Origin: Clostridium sp. 1001271B_151109_B4
GTDB lineage: Bacteria > Bacillota > Clostridia > Clostridiales > Clostridiaceae
Assembly (NCBI RefSeq): GCF_015670405.1
Contig: NZ_JADPBQ010000007.1
Location: forward strand, 69,674 to 133,673
Direction: 5' to 3'
DNA length: 64,000 nt
Shown: positions 9,191 to 16,532 of the stretch, in pieces
Position numbering within the stretch: the stretch's first letter is position 1
Layout: the number at the start of each line of letters is the position of its first letter
Program-made: the position numbers and the translations under genes
The notes under the pieces: model-generated
Seen by the model: the letters and a program-made list of their open reading frames with translations, nothing else
Told to the model about the DNA's origin: nothing
Database searches by the model: none

Positions 9191-9463
9191 ATGGTTAGAT
9201 ACTACATAATAGTGGATGGTCGTGTCCAAGGAGTTGGATTTAGATTTTTTTGTACTATGACTGCAAGAAAGTATGATTTAACTGGTTGGGTAAGAAATAT
9301 GGAAAATGGTATGGTTGAAATGGAAGTTCAAGGAGATGATTCTTCTATATCTAAATATATTAAAGATATAAAAAAAGGTAACAGATTCATTAGAGTTGAT
9401 GAACTTTATCAAAAGAAAATTGAAGTTCTTCCAAATGAGCGTAAATTTACAGAAAAATATTAA
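9191..9463 (+). CDS. acyP: Acylphosphatase
   Basis: This 90-residue protein shows the acylphosphatase signatures GRVQGVGFRFF (10-20, phosphate-binding R18) and GWVRNMENG (32-40, catalytic N36). It hydrolyses carboxyl-phosphate bonds such as in acetyl phosphate or 1,3-bisphosphoglycerate. The length is the usual 90 or so residues. AGGAGGG precedes the ATG. The gene is monocistronic, between two terminators. Confidence 0.92.
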   Translation: MVRYYIIVDGRVQGVGFRFFCTMTARKYDLTGWVRNMENGMVEMEVQGDDSSISKYIKDIKKGNRFIRVDELYQKKIEVLPNERKFTEKY

Positions 9464-9483
9464 TAATATCTATATAAAAAAAT

Positions 9484-9525
9484 AAGAGTTAAATGTTCAT
9501 AAAGCCTTAAGCATTTAACTCTTTT
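9484..9525. terminator. Bidirectional terminator after acyP
   Basis: Arms AAGAGTTAAATG and CATTTAACTCTT pair, with A-rich and T-rich flanks on the two sides, serving the converging genes. Confidence 0.8.
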
Positions 9526-9535
9526 ACTAATATTA

Positions 9536-10306
9536 CTATTTAACCTTATTATCATATTCCATTAAATTATATTTTTCTATTAATGCAATCAATTTATCTG
9601 CATAAACAGCTACCCCATCCGCGTTTCTAACTGTACTATACCCTGCATTTTCTAATGCTTGTGCCTGCTCCTTATAATCCTTTCCAGAAAACAATCCTGA
9701 TTCAGCATACCTTGAATTCTCATAAAGAAATCTTCCATGATCCTCAATTGAGTCTTCAATATTATCATACTTTCTAAAATTAGCTATAGTTGTGTCATTA
9801 TAATTTTCACTTGTAGAAATTGTTGCAATAGCTCCACTCCATCTAGAATCTGCTTTTATTCCAAATAAATTATTATGTGTAACTGCAAGATCGGATTGCC
9901 CCCATCCTGATTCTAATATGGCTTGTGCTATAGTAATTGATGGTAAAATCCTATACTCATCATAACTTTTAATAGCACCTTGAGATACTTTTTTTAAAAA
10001 TTCTATTTTATCCTCATCTAAATTAACATTTAAATTTACCTCTACTACCTCTTCATTACTTATATCTGAATTTACATCTGCACTATTTTCTTCTACATTA
10101 CTAGCGTTTATATCTTTATTTACTGTTTCTTCACTTATATATCTTATATTTGTAACACTTTGAGAAATTTTTATTTTTAATGTACTAAATATGGTTACAA
10201 TCATTAATAAAGATAAAGTTATTATCATAGCAAATTTATAAAGCATAGTTTTTTTACCAGATAAAACATAGCTATTTAAACCTCTGTATTTAATATTACT
10301 TTTCAT
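9536..10306 (-). CDS. Membrane-anchored glucosaminidase (GH73-type cell-wall hydrolase)
   Basis: The start is placed at the ATG at 10306, which follows ATAGGAGAG; an ATG 24 bases upstream lacks such a site. The 256-residue protein has one membrane segment (about 22-42), a polar Asn/Glu/Asp-rich linker (60-100) and a glucosaminidase domain from about 105. The catalytic glutamate is probably E132 in AILESGWGQSDLA, followed by NNLFGIKA. Such enzymes cut the glycan strands of peptidoglycan at GlcNAc outside the membrane. The Asn-Val repeats in the linker look like a flexible spacer. It is preceded by a 235-base leader with a short frame. Which wall process it serves is unknown. Confidence 0.85.
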   Translation of the reverse strand: MKSNIKYRGLNSYVLSGKKTMLYKFAMIITLSLLMIVTIFSTLKIKISQSVTNIRYISEETVNKDINASNVEENSADVNSDISNEEVVEVNLNVNLDEDKIEFLKKVSQGAIKSYDEYRILPSITIAQAILESGWGQSDLAVTHNNLFGIKADSRWSGAIATISTSENYNDTTIANFRKYDNIEDSIEDHGRFLYENSRYAESGLFSGKDYKEQAQALENAGYSTVRNADGVAVYADKLIALIEKYNLMEYDNKVK

Positions 10307-10371
10307 CTTAAACTCTCCTATAATTTTCAAATACTCTTTAGTGGCTTCACTTTTCCATCTATGTTTTAAAG

Positions 10372-10398
10372 CTACGCCCTTGGATATTTACAAATCAT
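10372..10398 (-). other. Possible nine-codon leader frame before the glucosaminidase gene
   Basis: AGGAGG (10404-10409) lies 5 bases before an ATG that opens the frame MICKYPRA followed by TAG. The 66 bases between this stop and the glucosaminidase ATG can fold: GGC and CTTT arms near the stop pair with AAAG and GCC arms downstream. A better Shine-Dalgarno than that of the gene itself makes a leader peptide or a structured regulatory leader possible. I do not recognise a known riboswitch class here. Confidence 0.3.
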
Positions 10399-10486
10399 AT
10401 TTACCTCCTATACTTTATTTTACCTTTTTAAGTATATTTTTATTACTAAAGTAACCATAATTTAAAAAATACATATATAATAAAAA

Positions 10487-10531
10487 GAATCTGTTATAGG
10501 CTAAATTTATAATCTCCCCTATAACAGATTC
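10487..10531 (-). terminator. Terminator of the symporter gene
   Basis: Arms GAATCTGTTATAGG and CCTATAACAGATTC pair; on the minus strand the stem is followed by TTTTTATTA. Confidence 0.85.
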
Positions 10532-10541
10532 AACTTTCTAA

Positions 10542-11948
10542 TTATTCTATTTCACAATCATTTCCTAAATCATTACTTTGTTCACTCTTAAGTTTTTCAA
10601 AAAACTCATTAGTTTCATTTATTACAACATTTCTTAATCCAATTAATCCAACTAAATTAGGTAATGCCATTAATCCATTTACTATATCAGCTATTATAAA
10701 TACTAAATCTAATGACAAGAATGGTCCTACTGCTACAAAAGCAATAAATATTATTTTATAAAATATAATTCCTTTTACACCTGTTAAATACTGAATACAT
10801 CTTTCTCCATAATAATTCCATCCTATTATAGTAGTAAATGCAAAGAAAATTAATCCTATATTTACTATATACTTTCCTATAATTGCAAATGGTAATCCTT
10901 GTTGAAATGCAAATGTGGTCATTTCAGCACCCTCAAGACCACTATTAAAGCTTCCTGTTAATACAATTGCAAGACCTGTCATAGTGCATATTATTATTGT
11001 ATCAATAAATGTACCTGTCATTGAAATTAAACCTTGCTTAACTGGTGATTTTGTTTTAGCCGCAGCAGCTGCTATTGGTGCGCTACCAAGACCTGCTTCA
11101 TTTGAAAACACTCCTCTTCCAACACCTCTTTGAATAGCTAAAGCTACAGTAATACCTGCTGTACCACCTAATGCTGCCTTTGGATTAAATGCACTGTTTA
11201 TTATTAACATTACTGCTGAAGGTATTTCCTTGAAATTAAATCCTAATACTAATAACGCTCCTAATATATATAATATAGCCATTGATGGTACAATCTTTTC
11301 AGCAACATTTGATATTCTTTTTATACCACCTAAAGTTACTAATGCAACTAATACAGTTACTATAATTGCAGTACACCATAAAGGAATATTAAAAGATATT
11401 AACGCTGCTTTAGATATAGAATTTACTTGCCCAAAAGTACCTATTCCAAGAAGTGCTACACCAACACCAAATACAGCAAACATTTTAGCTAAAAATTTAT
11501 TACCAAGCCCTTTTTCTATGTAATACATAGGCCCACCTGACATTTGCCCATTTTCATCTACTTCTCTATACTTTATAGCCAAAACTCCCTCTGCATATTT
11601 AGTTGCCATTCCAAAAAATGCAGCAATCCACATCCAAAATAAAGCACCTGGCCCACCTGCTGCAATAGCAGTTGCTACACCAACAATATTTCCTGTACCT
11701 ATTGTAGCTGATAAAGCAGTACATAATGCTGCAAAACTTGATACATCACCCTTTGCATCTTCATCTCCTTCTTCATCATCTTTAACAAATAAATATTTAA
11801 GTGCTAGTGGTAATTTAAATACCTGTAATAACTTTAATTTAAAGGTAAAATATATTCCTGTTCCCACCAATAGTATTAGCAGAGGCGGTCCCCATACTAT
11901 TCCATCAATACTATTTAATAATTTTTCAACTCCATTTAAAAATTCCAT
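10542..11948 (-). CDS. Alanine or glycine:cation symporter (AGCS family)
   Basis: The 468-residue membrane protein has about ten hydrophobic segments and AGCS hallmarks: TGNIVGVATAIAAGGPGALFWMW near the first third and GVGRGVFSNEAGLGSAPIAA in the middle. It imports alanine or glycine together with sodium or protons. The tandem glycine riboswitch upstream argues that glycine is the relevant substrate. The ATG at 11948 follows AAGGGGGA. The gene ends with a strong terminator. The leader contains a 241-base repeat element, described separately. Confidence 0.92.
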   Translation of the reverse strand: MEFLNGVEKLLNSIDGIVWGPPLLILLVGTGIYFTFKLKLLQVFKLPLALKYLFVKDDEEGDEDAKGDVSSFAALCTALSATIGTGNIVGVATAIAAGGPGALFWMWIAAFFGMATKYAEGVLAIKYREVDENGQMSGGPMYYIEKGLGNKFLAKMFAVFGVGVALLGIGTFGQVNSISKAALISFNIPLWCTAIIVTVLVALVTLGGIKRISNVAEKIVPSMAILYILGALLVLGFNFKEIPSAVMLIINSAFNPKAALGGTAGITVALAIQRGVGRGVFSNEAGLGSAPIAAAAAKTKSPVKQGLISMTGTFIDTIIICTMTGLAIVLTGSFNSGLEGAEMTTFAFQQGLPFAIIGKYIVNIGLIFFAFTTIIGWNYYGERCIQYLTGVKGIIFYKIIFIAFVAVGPFLSLDLVFIIADIVNGLMALPNLVGLIGLRNVVINETNEFFEKLKSEQSNDLGNDCEIE

Positions 11949-11986
11949 AAAAAAATCCCCCTTAAAATTATAAATTTATAGGAGGA

Positions 11987-12227
11987 GATTAGAGTTAGTT
12001 TTTAGTTAAGAGTTTTTAGTTAAGAGTTAAGGAAAAAATTCAGCTAAGCTGATTTTTTTTAATATTAGAATTAGTTATCTAAGGCATATTTCTCGTTATC
12101 TCCAACCTAAAAATAGGTTGGAGTATTACAAACAATTACTAGCCATAAGATAAAACCAATAAACTCTATAATGAGTTTAAACCTTAACTATTAACTTTTA
12201 ACTTTTAACTTTTAACTAATCTTAATC
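11987..12227. repeat. Element with 46-base imperfect inverted ends inside the glycine riboswitch leader
   Basis: The ends 11987-12032 and 12182-12227 are inverted copies that align without gaps at 35 of 46 bases; both are built from AGTTAA-type units. Inside are a short hairpin with U-rich flank (12040-12052), the sequence AATATTAGAATTAGTTAT (12061-12078), a perfect 10-bp stem CTCCAACCTA/TAGGTTGGAG (12100-12123) and TAGCCATAAGATAAAA (12140-12155). No coding frame is seen. Parts recur at about 33.6 and 57.6 kb. The structure resembles a miniature inverted-repeat element; no clear target duplication was found. Confidence 0.5.
12033..12052 (-). terminator. Possible riboswitch terminator inside the repeat element
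   Basis: On the minus strand the stem TCAGC/GCTGA with loop TTA is followed by ATTTTTT. It is the only terminator-like hairpin with a clear U run between the glycine aptamers and the symporter gene, so it could be the expression platform. The stem is short. Confidence 0.4.
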
Positions 12228-12391
12228 CCCTGTCCTTTTACCTGAGAGTTTCAGTTTAATTTTAAATTAAACCTTGCTCCTTCGGTGCTCTTATGAGTCT
12301 CTCCAGAGGCTCGTCCAGTAACGGTCCTAATACCTGAAAGATTTACTTCTTCGGTGGATCTAAATCGCTCTCCCATTACCTTCATCCGAAC
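12227..12391 (-). promoter_or_regulatory. Tandem glycine riboswitch (gcvT motif)
   Basis: Read on the minus strand, the first aptamer begins near 12391 with GGATGAAGGTAATGGGAGAG and contains CACCGAAGAAGTAAATCTTTC. The second contains CCTCTGGAGAGACTC, AGCACCGAAGGAGCAAG and ends in AACTCTCAGGTAAAAGGACAG. The paired GGAGAG and CCGAAGG-type cores are the hallmark of the two-aptamer glycine riboswitch. It precedes the AGCS symporter. In related genomes this class can switch uptake and catabolic genes on or off; the direction here is not decided by the sequence. Confidence 0.93.
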
Positions 12392-12410
12392 ATATTAAGT
12401 TATAAAGTTT

Positions 12411-12439
12411 ATTATATACATAAATTTCAAATTAATCAA
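12411..12439 (-). promoter_or_regulatory. Promoter of the glycine riboswitch and symporter transcript
   Basis: On the minus strand a -35 TTGATT (12434-12439) and a -10 TATAAT (12411-12416) are separated by 17 bases. Transcription should begin near 12404, just before the first aptamer. Confidence 0.7.
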
Positions 12440-12450
12440 TATGGAAATTA

Positions 12451-14121
12451 TTATTTACTTCCATACAATCTATTTAAAGCACTTATTATAGATTTTATTG
12501 AAGCTCTCGTAATATTACTATCAACTCCAACACCAAATGTCTTTTTATTAATATCATTTCTATTCATATAAACATATGCTGCTGCTTCTGCTTCAGATCC
12601 AGTACTTAATGCATGCTCTTTATAGTCAATTATACTAACATCTATTAATTTACTATTAGATAATGCTTTACCCAATGAATCCATTGGTCCATTACCTACC
12701 CCTTCTATTTCACGCTTTTCCCCTTTATAATTAATAACAGCATTTACTTGTGTTGTTTTCTCTGTATCACTATTAATATCTGATATAGAAATACTTATTA
12801 ATTTAAAAGGTTCTTCTAAGGATAAATACTGCTCTTTAAATGCTTCCATAATTTCATTTGGCTGAACTTCACCTTTTTTCTCAGAAATTTTTTGTACTAC
12901 TTCAGCAAATTCTTGTTGCATTGACTTAGGTAATTTAAATCCAAAACAATGATCCATCACAAATGCAACTCCGCCTTTACCAGATTGACTATTTATTCTA
13001 ACTAAAGGCTCATATTCTCTTCCAAGATCACTTGGATCAACAGGCAAATATGGTACTTCCCATATTTTTGAACCTCTTTCCTCATACTTCTTCATACCTT
13101 TATTTATTGCATCTTGATGTGAACCTGAAAACGCAGTAAATACTAAATTACCTGCATAAGGATGCCTAACTGGTACTGGTATTTTCACACATCTTTCATA
13201 AACTTCAATTATATCGTTTATATTTTCAAGATTTAGCATTGGATTAACCCCATGTGAAAACATATTATATGCAACAGTTAATATATCTACATTACCTGTT
13301 CTTTCTCCATTACCAAATAATGTTCCTTCAATTCTATCAGCTCCTGCTAATAACGCCAATTCAGCATCAGCAACTCCTGTACCTCTATCATTATGCGGAT
13401 GGACACTAACAATAATTCTATCTCTATTCTTAAAATTTTGGCACATATATTCAATTTGATCAGCAAATACATTTGGTGTATCCATTTGTACTGTTGATGG
13501 TAAATTTATAATAATCTTATTTTTACTTGATGCTCCCCAAGCATCAGCAACTGCATCACAAACTTCTAATGCATATTCTACTTCTGTTCCAGTAAAACTT
13601 TCAGGTGAATACTCTAAAAATATCTTACCTTCTAAATCTGAAGCATATTTTTTTACAAGACTTGTGCCTTCAACGGCAATATTCTTTATTTCTTCTTTAC
13701 TCATATTGAATACTACATCTCTTTGTAAAACTGAAGTTGAATTATATATATGAACTATAGCTTGTTTTACCCCTTGTAAAGCTTCAAAAGTCCTTTCTAT
13801 TAAATGTGGCCTTGCCTGAGTTAATACTTGTACTACTACATCATCTGGAATACAATTATCCTCTACTAGCCTTCTTAAAAAATCAAATTCAATTTGAGAT
13901 GATGAAGGAAAACCAACTTCAATTTCTTTAAACCCCAATTTAACTAACATATTAAAGAATTCTACTTTTTCATCTATATTCATTGGATTTATAAGAGCTT
14001 GGTTCCCATCCCTTAAATCAACACTACACCAAATTGGTGCTTTTTCAATAACATTATTTGGCCATGTTCTTTCCTTCAAATTGATTGTTTCAAATCTCCT
14101 ATACTTACTGTAATTTAACAT
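12451..14121 (-). CDS. leuA: 2-Isopropylmalate synthase (LeuA2 type)
   Basis: The ATG at 14121 follows AAGGGGGC; a longer open frame runs upstream into the T-box and is not real. The 556-residue enzyme has the HMGL-like barrel with DLRDGNQALINPM near the start, HPHNDRGTGVADAELALLAG and GNGERTGN, and a C-terminal regulatory domain that binds leucine (HALSTGSEAEAAAYVYM). It condenses acetyl-CoA with 2-oxoisovalerate, the first committed step to leucine. The length matches the longer LeuA2 class also seen in fungi. No leuB, leuC or leuD is nearby. A leucine T-box controls it. Confidence 0.93.
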   Translation of the reverse strand: MLNYSKYRRFETINLKERTWPNNVIEKAPIWCSVDLRDGNQALINPMNIDEKVEFFNMLVKLGFKEIEVGFPSSSQIEFDFLRRLVEDNCIPDDVVVQVLTQARPHLIERTFEALQGVKQAIVHIYNSTSVLQRDVVFNMSKEEIKNIAVEGTSLVKKYASDLEGKIFLEYSPESFTGTEVEYALEVCDAVADAWGASSKNKIIINLPSTVQMDTPNVFADQIEYMCQNFKNRDRIIVSVHPHNDRGTGVADAELALLAGADRIEGTLFGNGERTGNVDILTVAYNMFSHGVNPMLNLENINDIIEVYERCVKIPVPVRHPYAGNLVFTAFSGSHQDAINKGMKKYEERGSKIWEVPYLPVDPSDLGREYEPLVRINSQSGKGGVAFVMDHCFGFKLPKSMQQEFAEVVQKISEKKGEVQPNEIMEAFKEQYLSLEEPFKLISISISDINSDTEKTTQVNAVINYKGEKREIEGVGNGPMDSLGKALSNSKLIDVSIIDYKEHALSTGSEAEAAAYVYMNRNDINKKTFGVGVDSNITRASIKSIISALNRLYGSK

Positions 14122-14177
14122 GTATAAATGCCCCCTTATATATAAATAAAATAAATTAGTAACATATTTTGTAATAA

Positions 14178-14390
14178 ATAAAAACCGCGTAATATCCCCC
14201 TCCATTGGAGCGTATTTACGCGGTACCATCCAAAATTTATACTTAATTTAAATAACGGTATCATCCGATAAGGACTACTAAAAGTTCACCCTTATAGCTC
14301 ATGAGCGAGTTCAAAAATATAATTTGCAGACTCACAGCAACCGTCTACTCTCTGAAAAATCATGGATTTTTTACTACTCTCATTCTTAGC
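14178..14390 (-). promoter_or_regulatory. T-box leader for leucine (tRNA-sensing)
   Basis: The minus-strand leader begins near 14390. It contains a GAGAGTAG stretch, the stem I region with GAGAGTAGACGG, the T-box core TGGATGGTACCGCG, and a terminator whose arms ACCGCGTAA and TTACGCGGT end in TTTTTATT (about 14180-14228). The specifier is most likely CTC (Leu) in TTGAACTCGCTCATGAGC, which agrees with the downstream leuA. Uncharged tRNA-Leu should stabilise the antiterminator and allow readthrough. Confidence 0.93.
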
Positions 14391-14412
14391 AATATTTATT
14401 TATTTTTCTATA

Positions 14413-14441
14413 ATATTACTATATTGTATTATTTTTGTCAA
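14413..14441 (-). promoter_or_regulatory. Promoter of the leuA T-box transcript
   Basis: On the minus strand a consensus -35 TTGACA (14436-14441) and a -10 TAATAT (14413-14418) are 17 bases apart. Confidence 0.75.
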
Positions 14442-14455
14442 TAAACATAATACTT

Positions 14456-15415
14456 TTATTTATCAACTCTATTTCTCTCCTCGCCATTATAAAATGCTTT
14501 AATATTTTCTATAATTTCATTAAATAATCTTTCACGAGCTTCTATACTTGCCCATGCAATATGTGGTGATAAAAGAAGCTTATCTTTATTTTTTATTGAT
14601 AATAACACATTATCCTCACTAACTGGTTCCATTTCATATACATCTAGCGCAGCCCCTCTTATTTCATCTTCTTCAATAGCCCTAGCTAAGTCTTTTTCTA
14701 CAATAATAGATCCTCTCCCCATGTTTATTAATATTGAACTACCCTTCATCTTAGATAATGCTTCATAATTAATTAACCCCTTTGTATTTTCATTTAATGG
14801 AGCGTGTATAGAAATAATATCACTTTTCTCTAATAACTCTTCAAAAGATACCTTTTTAAATTCACTTGAAGAGTTTTTACCAGAAGTAGAATAATATATT
14901 ACCTCTGCACCAAAAGCTTCAGCTATCTTTCCTACCTTACTTCCTATTGCTCCAAGTCCTATAATTCCCCATACTTTATTTTCAATTTCATAATAAGGTT
15001 TATTTAAACATGTAAAAGACCTTGATTTTGAATATTCACCACTCTTAACATACCTATCATAATATACTACTTGATCTAATAGTGCTAATGCACTAGCAAA
15101 TGTATGTTGAACTACAGCATTAGTTGAATATCCAGCTACGTTAGCTACCCCTATTTTATGTTCTTTTGCATAATTTATATCTATGTTATTAAACCCAGTA
15201 GCTGTTTCTGCTATGAATTCAAGTTTTTTTGCATATTTCATATTATTTTTATTTAATACTACTTTATTAGTTAATATTATATTAGCATCCTTTATTCTTT
15301 CACTTACTTCACTTTCATCTGTAGCTTCATAATATTTAACTTCTCCAATTTCTTTAAGCTTTTCTATACTAATATCACCTAAAGTTTTACCATCAAGTAT
15401 TACTATTTTTTTCAT
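14456..15415 (-). CDS. D-isomer-specific 2-hydroxyacid dehydrogenase
   Basis: The 319-residue protein has the split catalytic domain and the NAD-binding motif GLGAIG (153-158) of this family, then INMGRGSI and the catalytic histidine in LLSPHIAWAS. It reduces a 2-oxo acid to a D-2-hydroxy acid with NAD(P)H. Glycerate/hydroxypyruvate, D-lactate and branched 2-oxoacid enzymes look alike; the sequence does not settle the substrate. The ATG follows AGGAGG. The gene lies upstream of leuA but a separate promoter and T-box intervene, so they are not one simple operon. Confidence 0.85.
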   Translation of the reverse strand: MKKIVILDGKTLGDISIEKLKEIGEVKYYEATDESEVSERIKDANIILTNKVVLNKNNMKYAKKLEFIAETATGFNNIDINYAKEHKIGVANVAGYSTNAVVQHTFASALALLDQVVYYDRYVKSGEYSKSRSFTCLNKPYYEIENKVWGIIGLGAIGSKVGKIAEAFGAEVIYYSTSGKNSSSEFKKVSFEELLEKSDIISIHAPLNENTKGLINYEALSKMKGSSILINMGRGSIIVEKDLARAIEEDEIRGAALDVYEMEPVSEDNVLLSIKNKDKLLLSPHIAWASIEARERLFNEIIENIKAFYNGEERNRVDK

Positions 15416-15447
15416 TTACAAATCCTCCTAAAAATTTCTATAAAAAA

Positions 15448-15493
15448 AGAACTACATCAAAAATCTACTCACATATCTCTTTGATGTAGTTCT
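15448..15493 (-). terminator. Terminator after tRNA-Leu
   Basis: Arms AGAACTACATCAAA and TTTGATGTAGTTCT form a 14-bp stem, followed on the minus strand by a seven-base T run. Confidence 0.88.
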
Positions 15494-15498
15494 ATTGT

Positions 15499-15585
15499 TG
15501 GTGCAGATGGTGGGACTTGAACCCACACGAGGAGTCCCTCAATAGACCCTCAATCTATCCTGTCTGCCTATTCCAGCACACCTGC
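15499..15585 (-). tRNA. tRNA-Leu (anticodon GAG)
   Basis: The minus-strand sequence folds as a class II tRNA of 87 bases with encoded CCA. The acceptor stem is GCAGGTG paired with CATCTGC. The anticodon stem ATAGA/TCTAT holds the loop TTGAGGG, giving anticodon GAG. A long variable arm and the GGTTCAAGTCC T-loop are present. GAG reads the codon CUC, the likely specifier of the leuA T-box about 1.2 kb away. Confidence 0.95.
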
Positions 15586-15651
15586 GCAAAATTTAAAAGC
15601 TATAATATAATTTTATGTTAATAATACATTAATTTCAAGCCTATTTTCCAT

Positions 15652-16416
15652 TTATTTCTTTAAAGCTTTTAATATCTTTACAATGTTGTCTAAATCCTCT
15701 TTACTTAAATCATCAAAATTATCAAGCATACTCTTTATATCCTCAATAACCTTTTCTTCATATGTTTTTTCCATCTTTTTACCACCATTTATTATATATA
15801 ACGTAATACTTGTTGTTATGACCCCTATAACTCCTATACCTATAATCATTAATAAAACTGCAATTGCTTTACCTAATTGAGTTTTTAGTAAAATATCACC
15901 ATATCCAACTGTGGTAAATGTTACGAAACTCCACCATAAGGCATCTCCTATTGACATCCCTTCAACTATAGAAATTAATACAGCTCCTATTACTATAAAA
16001 ATAGTAGAAACAACTAATAAAAAATTCAACCTACTTTTTCTAATTTCATCTTTAACCCTTACTTTAAATTTCATTGCACATATAATTAACATGATACATT
16101 TAATAGCCTTTATGCAATATGAATGATTAATTTTAGAAGGAATAATAGTAAAACTTAAAATTCTAACATAAAATCTTATGGAAAATATCGAAATCAAATC
16201 TATTAAATTGTCTTTTATAAATTTCCTTTTTTCTTTACTTATTGCAAGTCTTGTAACGTAATCACCTATAAAAACTAATCTAACTATATTATCAATATAA
16301 TAAAATGTCCAACTTACCTCCTTTGGTATATTAATAAAAATTTCTATAATGAACATTAACGTTAACATAAGCGCAAGCAATCCTATAAAAAAATCATAAA
16401 CACTTTTCTTATTCAT
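15652..16416 (-). CDS. Voltage-gated-type potassium channel
   Basis: The 254-residue protein has several N-terminal membrane segments (8-28, 40-60 and others, S1-S4-like) and a pore with selectivity filter TTVGYGD (168-174) between two strong membrane helices (about 132-152 and 182-206). A cytoplasmic acidic-basic tail of about 45 residues follows, without an RCK domain. It should pass potassium across the membrane. The voltage-sensor helix is weakly charged, so gating is uncertain. The ATG at 16416 is used; the upstream site is weak. Confidence 0.85.
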   Translation of the reverse strand: MNKKSVYDFFIGLLALMLTLMFIIEIFINIPKEVSWTFYYIDNIVRLVFIGDYVTRLAISKEKRKFIKDNLIDLISIFSIRFYVRILSFTIIPSKINHSYCIKAIKCIMLIICAMKFKVRVKDEIRKSRLNFLLVVSTIFIVIGAVLISIVEGMSIGDALWWSFVTFTTVGYGDILLKTQLGKAIAVLLMIIGIGVIGVITTSITLYIINGGKKMEKTYEEKVIEDIKSMLDNFDDLSKEDLDNIVKILKALKK

Positions 16417-16493
16417 ACTATTGCCTCATAAAATACAAATTTATATATTTATATTTATGTTATATCTAACTGATATATGATGAATATAACAGC

Positions 16494-16525
16494 AAAGGAC
16501 TATTGCACTTACGCAATAGTCCTTT
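16494..16525 (-). terminator. Terminator after malQ
   Basis: Arms AAAGGACTATTGC and GCAATAGTCCTTT form a strong stem just after the malQ stop; the downstream T run is short. Confidence 0.7.
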
Positions 16526-16532
16526 ATTACAA

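Noticed and set aside
10307-10400. Known riboswitch (c-di-GMP, c-di-AMP, preQ1 or fluoride class) before the glucosaminidase gene
   Set aside because: None of the conserved cores of these classes could be matched; only a generic structured leader is kept as a finding.
12187-12217. Short tandem TTAACTTTTAACT units as a possible CRISPR or satellite
   Set aside because: Units are about 8 bases with no spacers; they are one inverted end of the 241-base element.
14122-14229. N-terminal extension of LeuA by 36 residues
   Set aside because: The extra codons run through the T-box terminator, and the ATG at 14121 has a good ribosome binding site.
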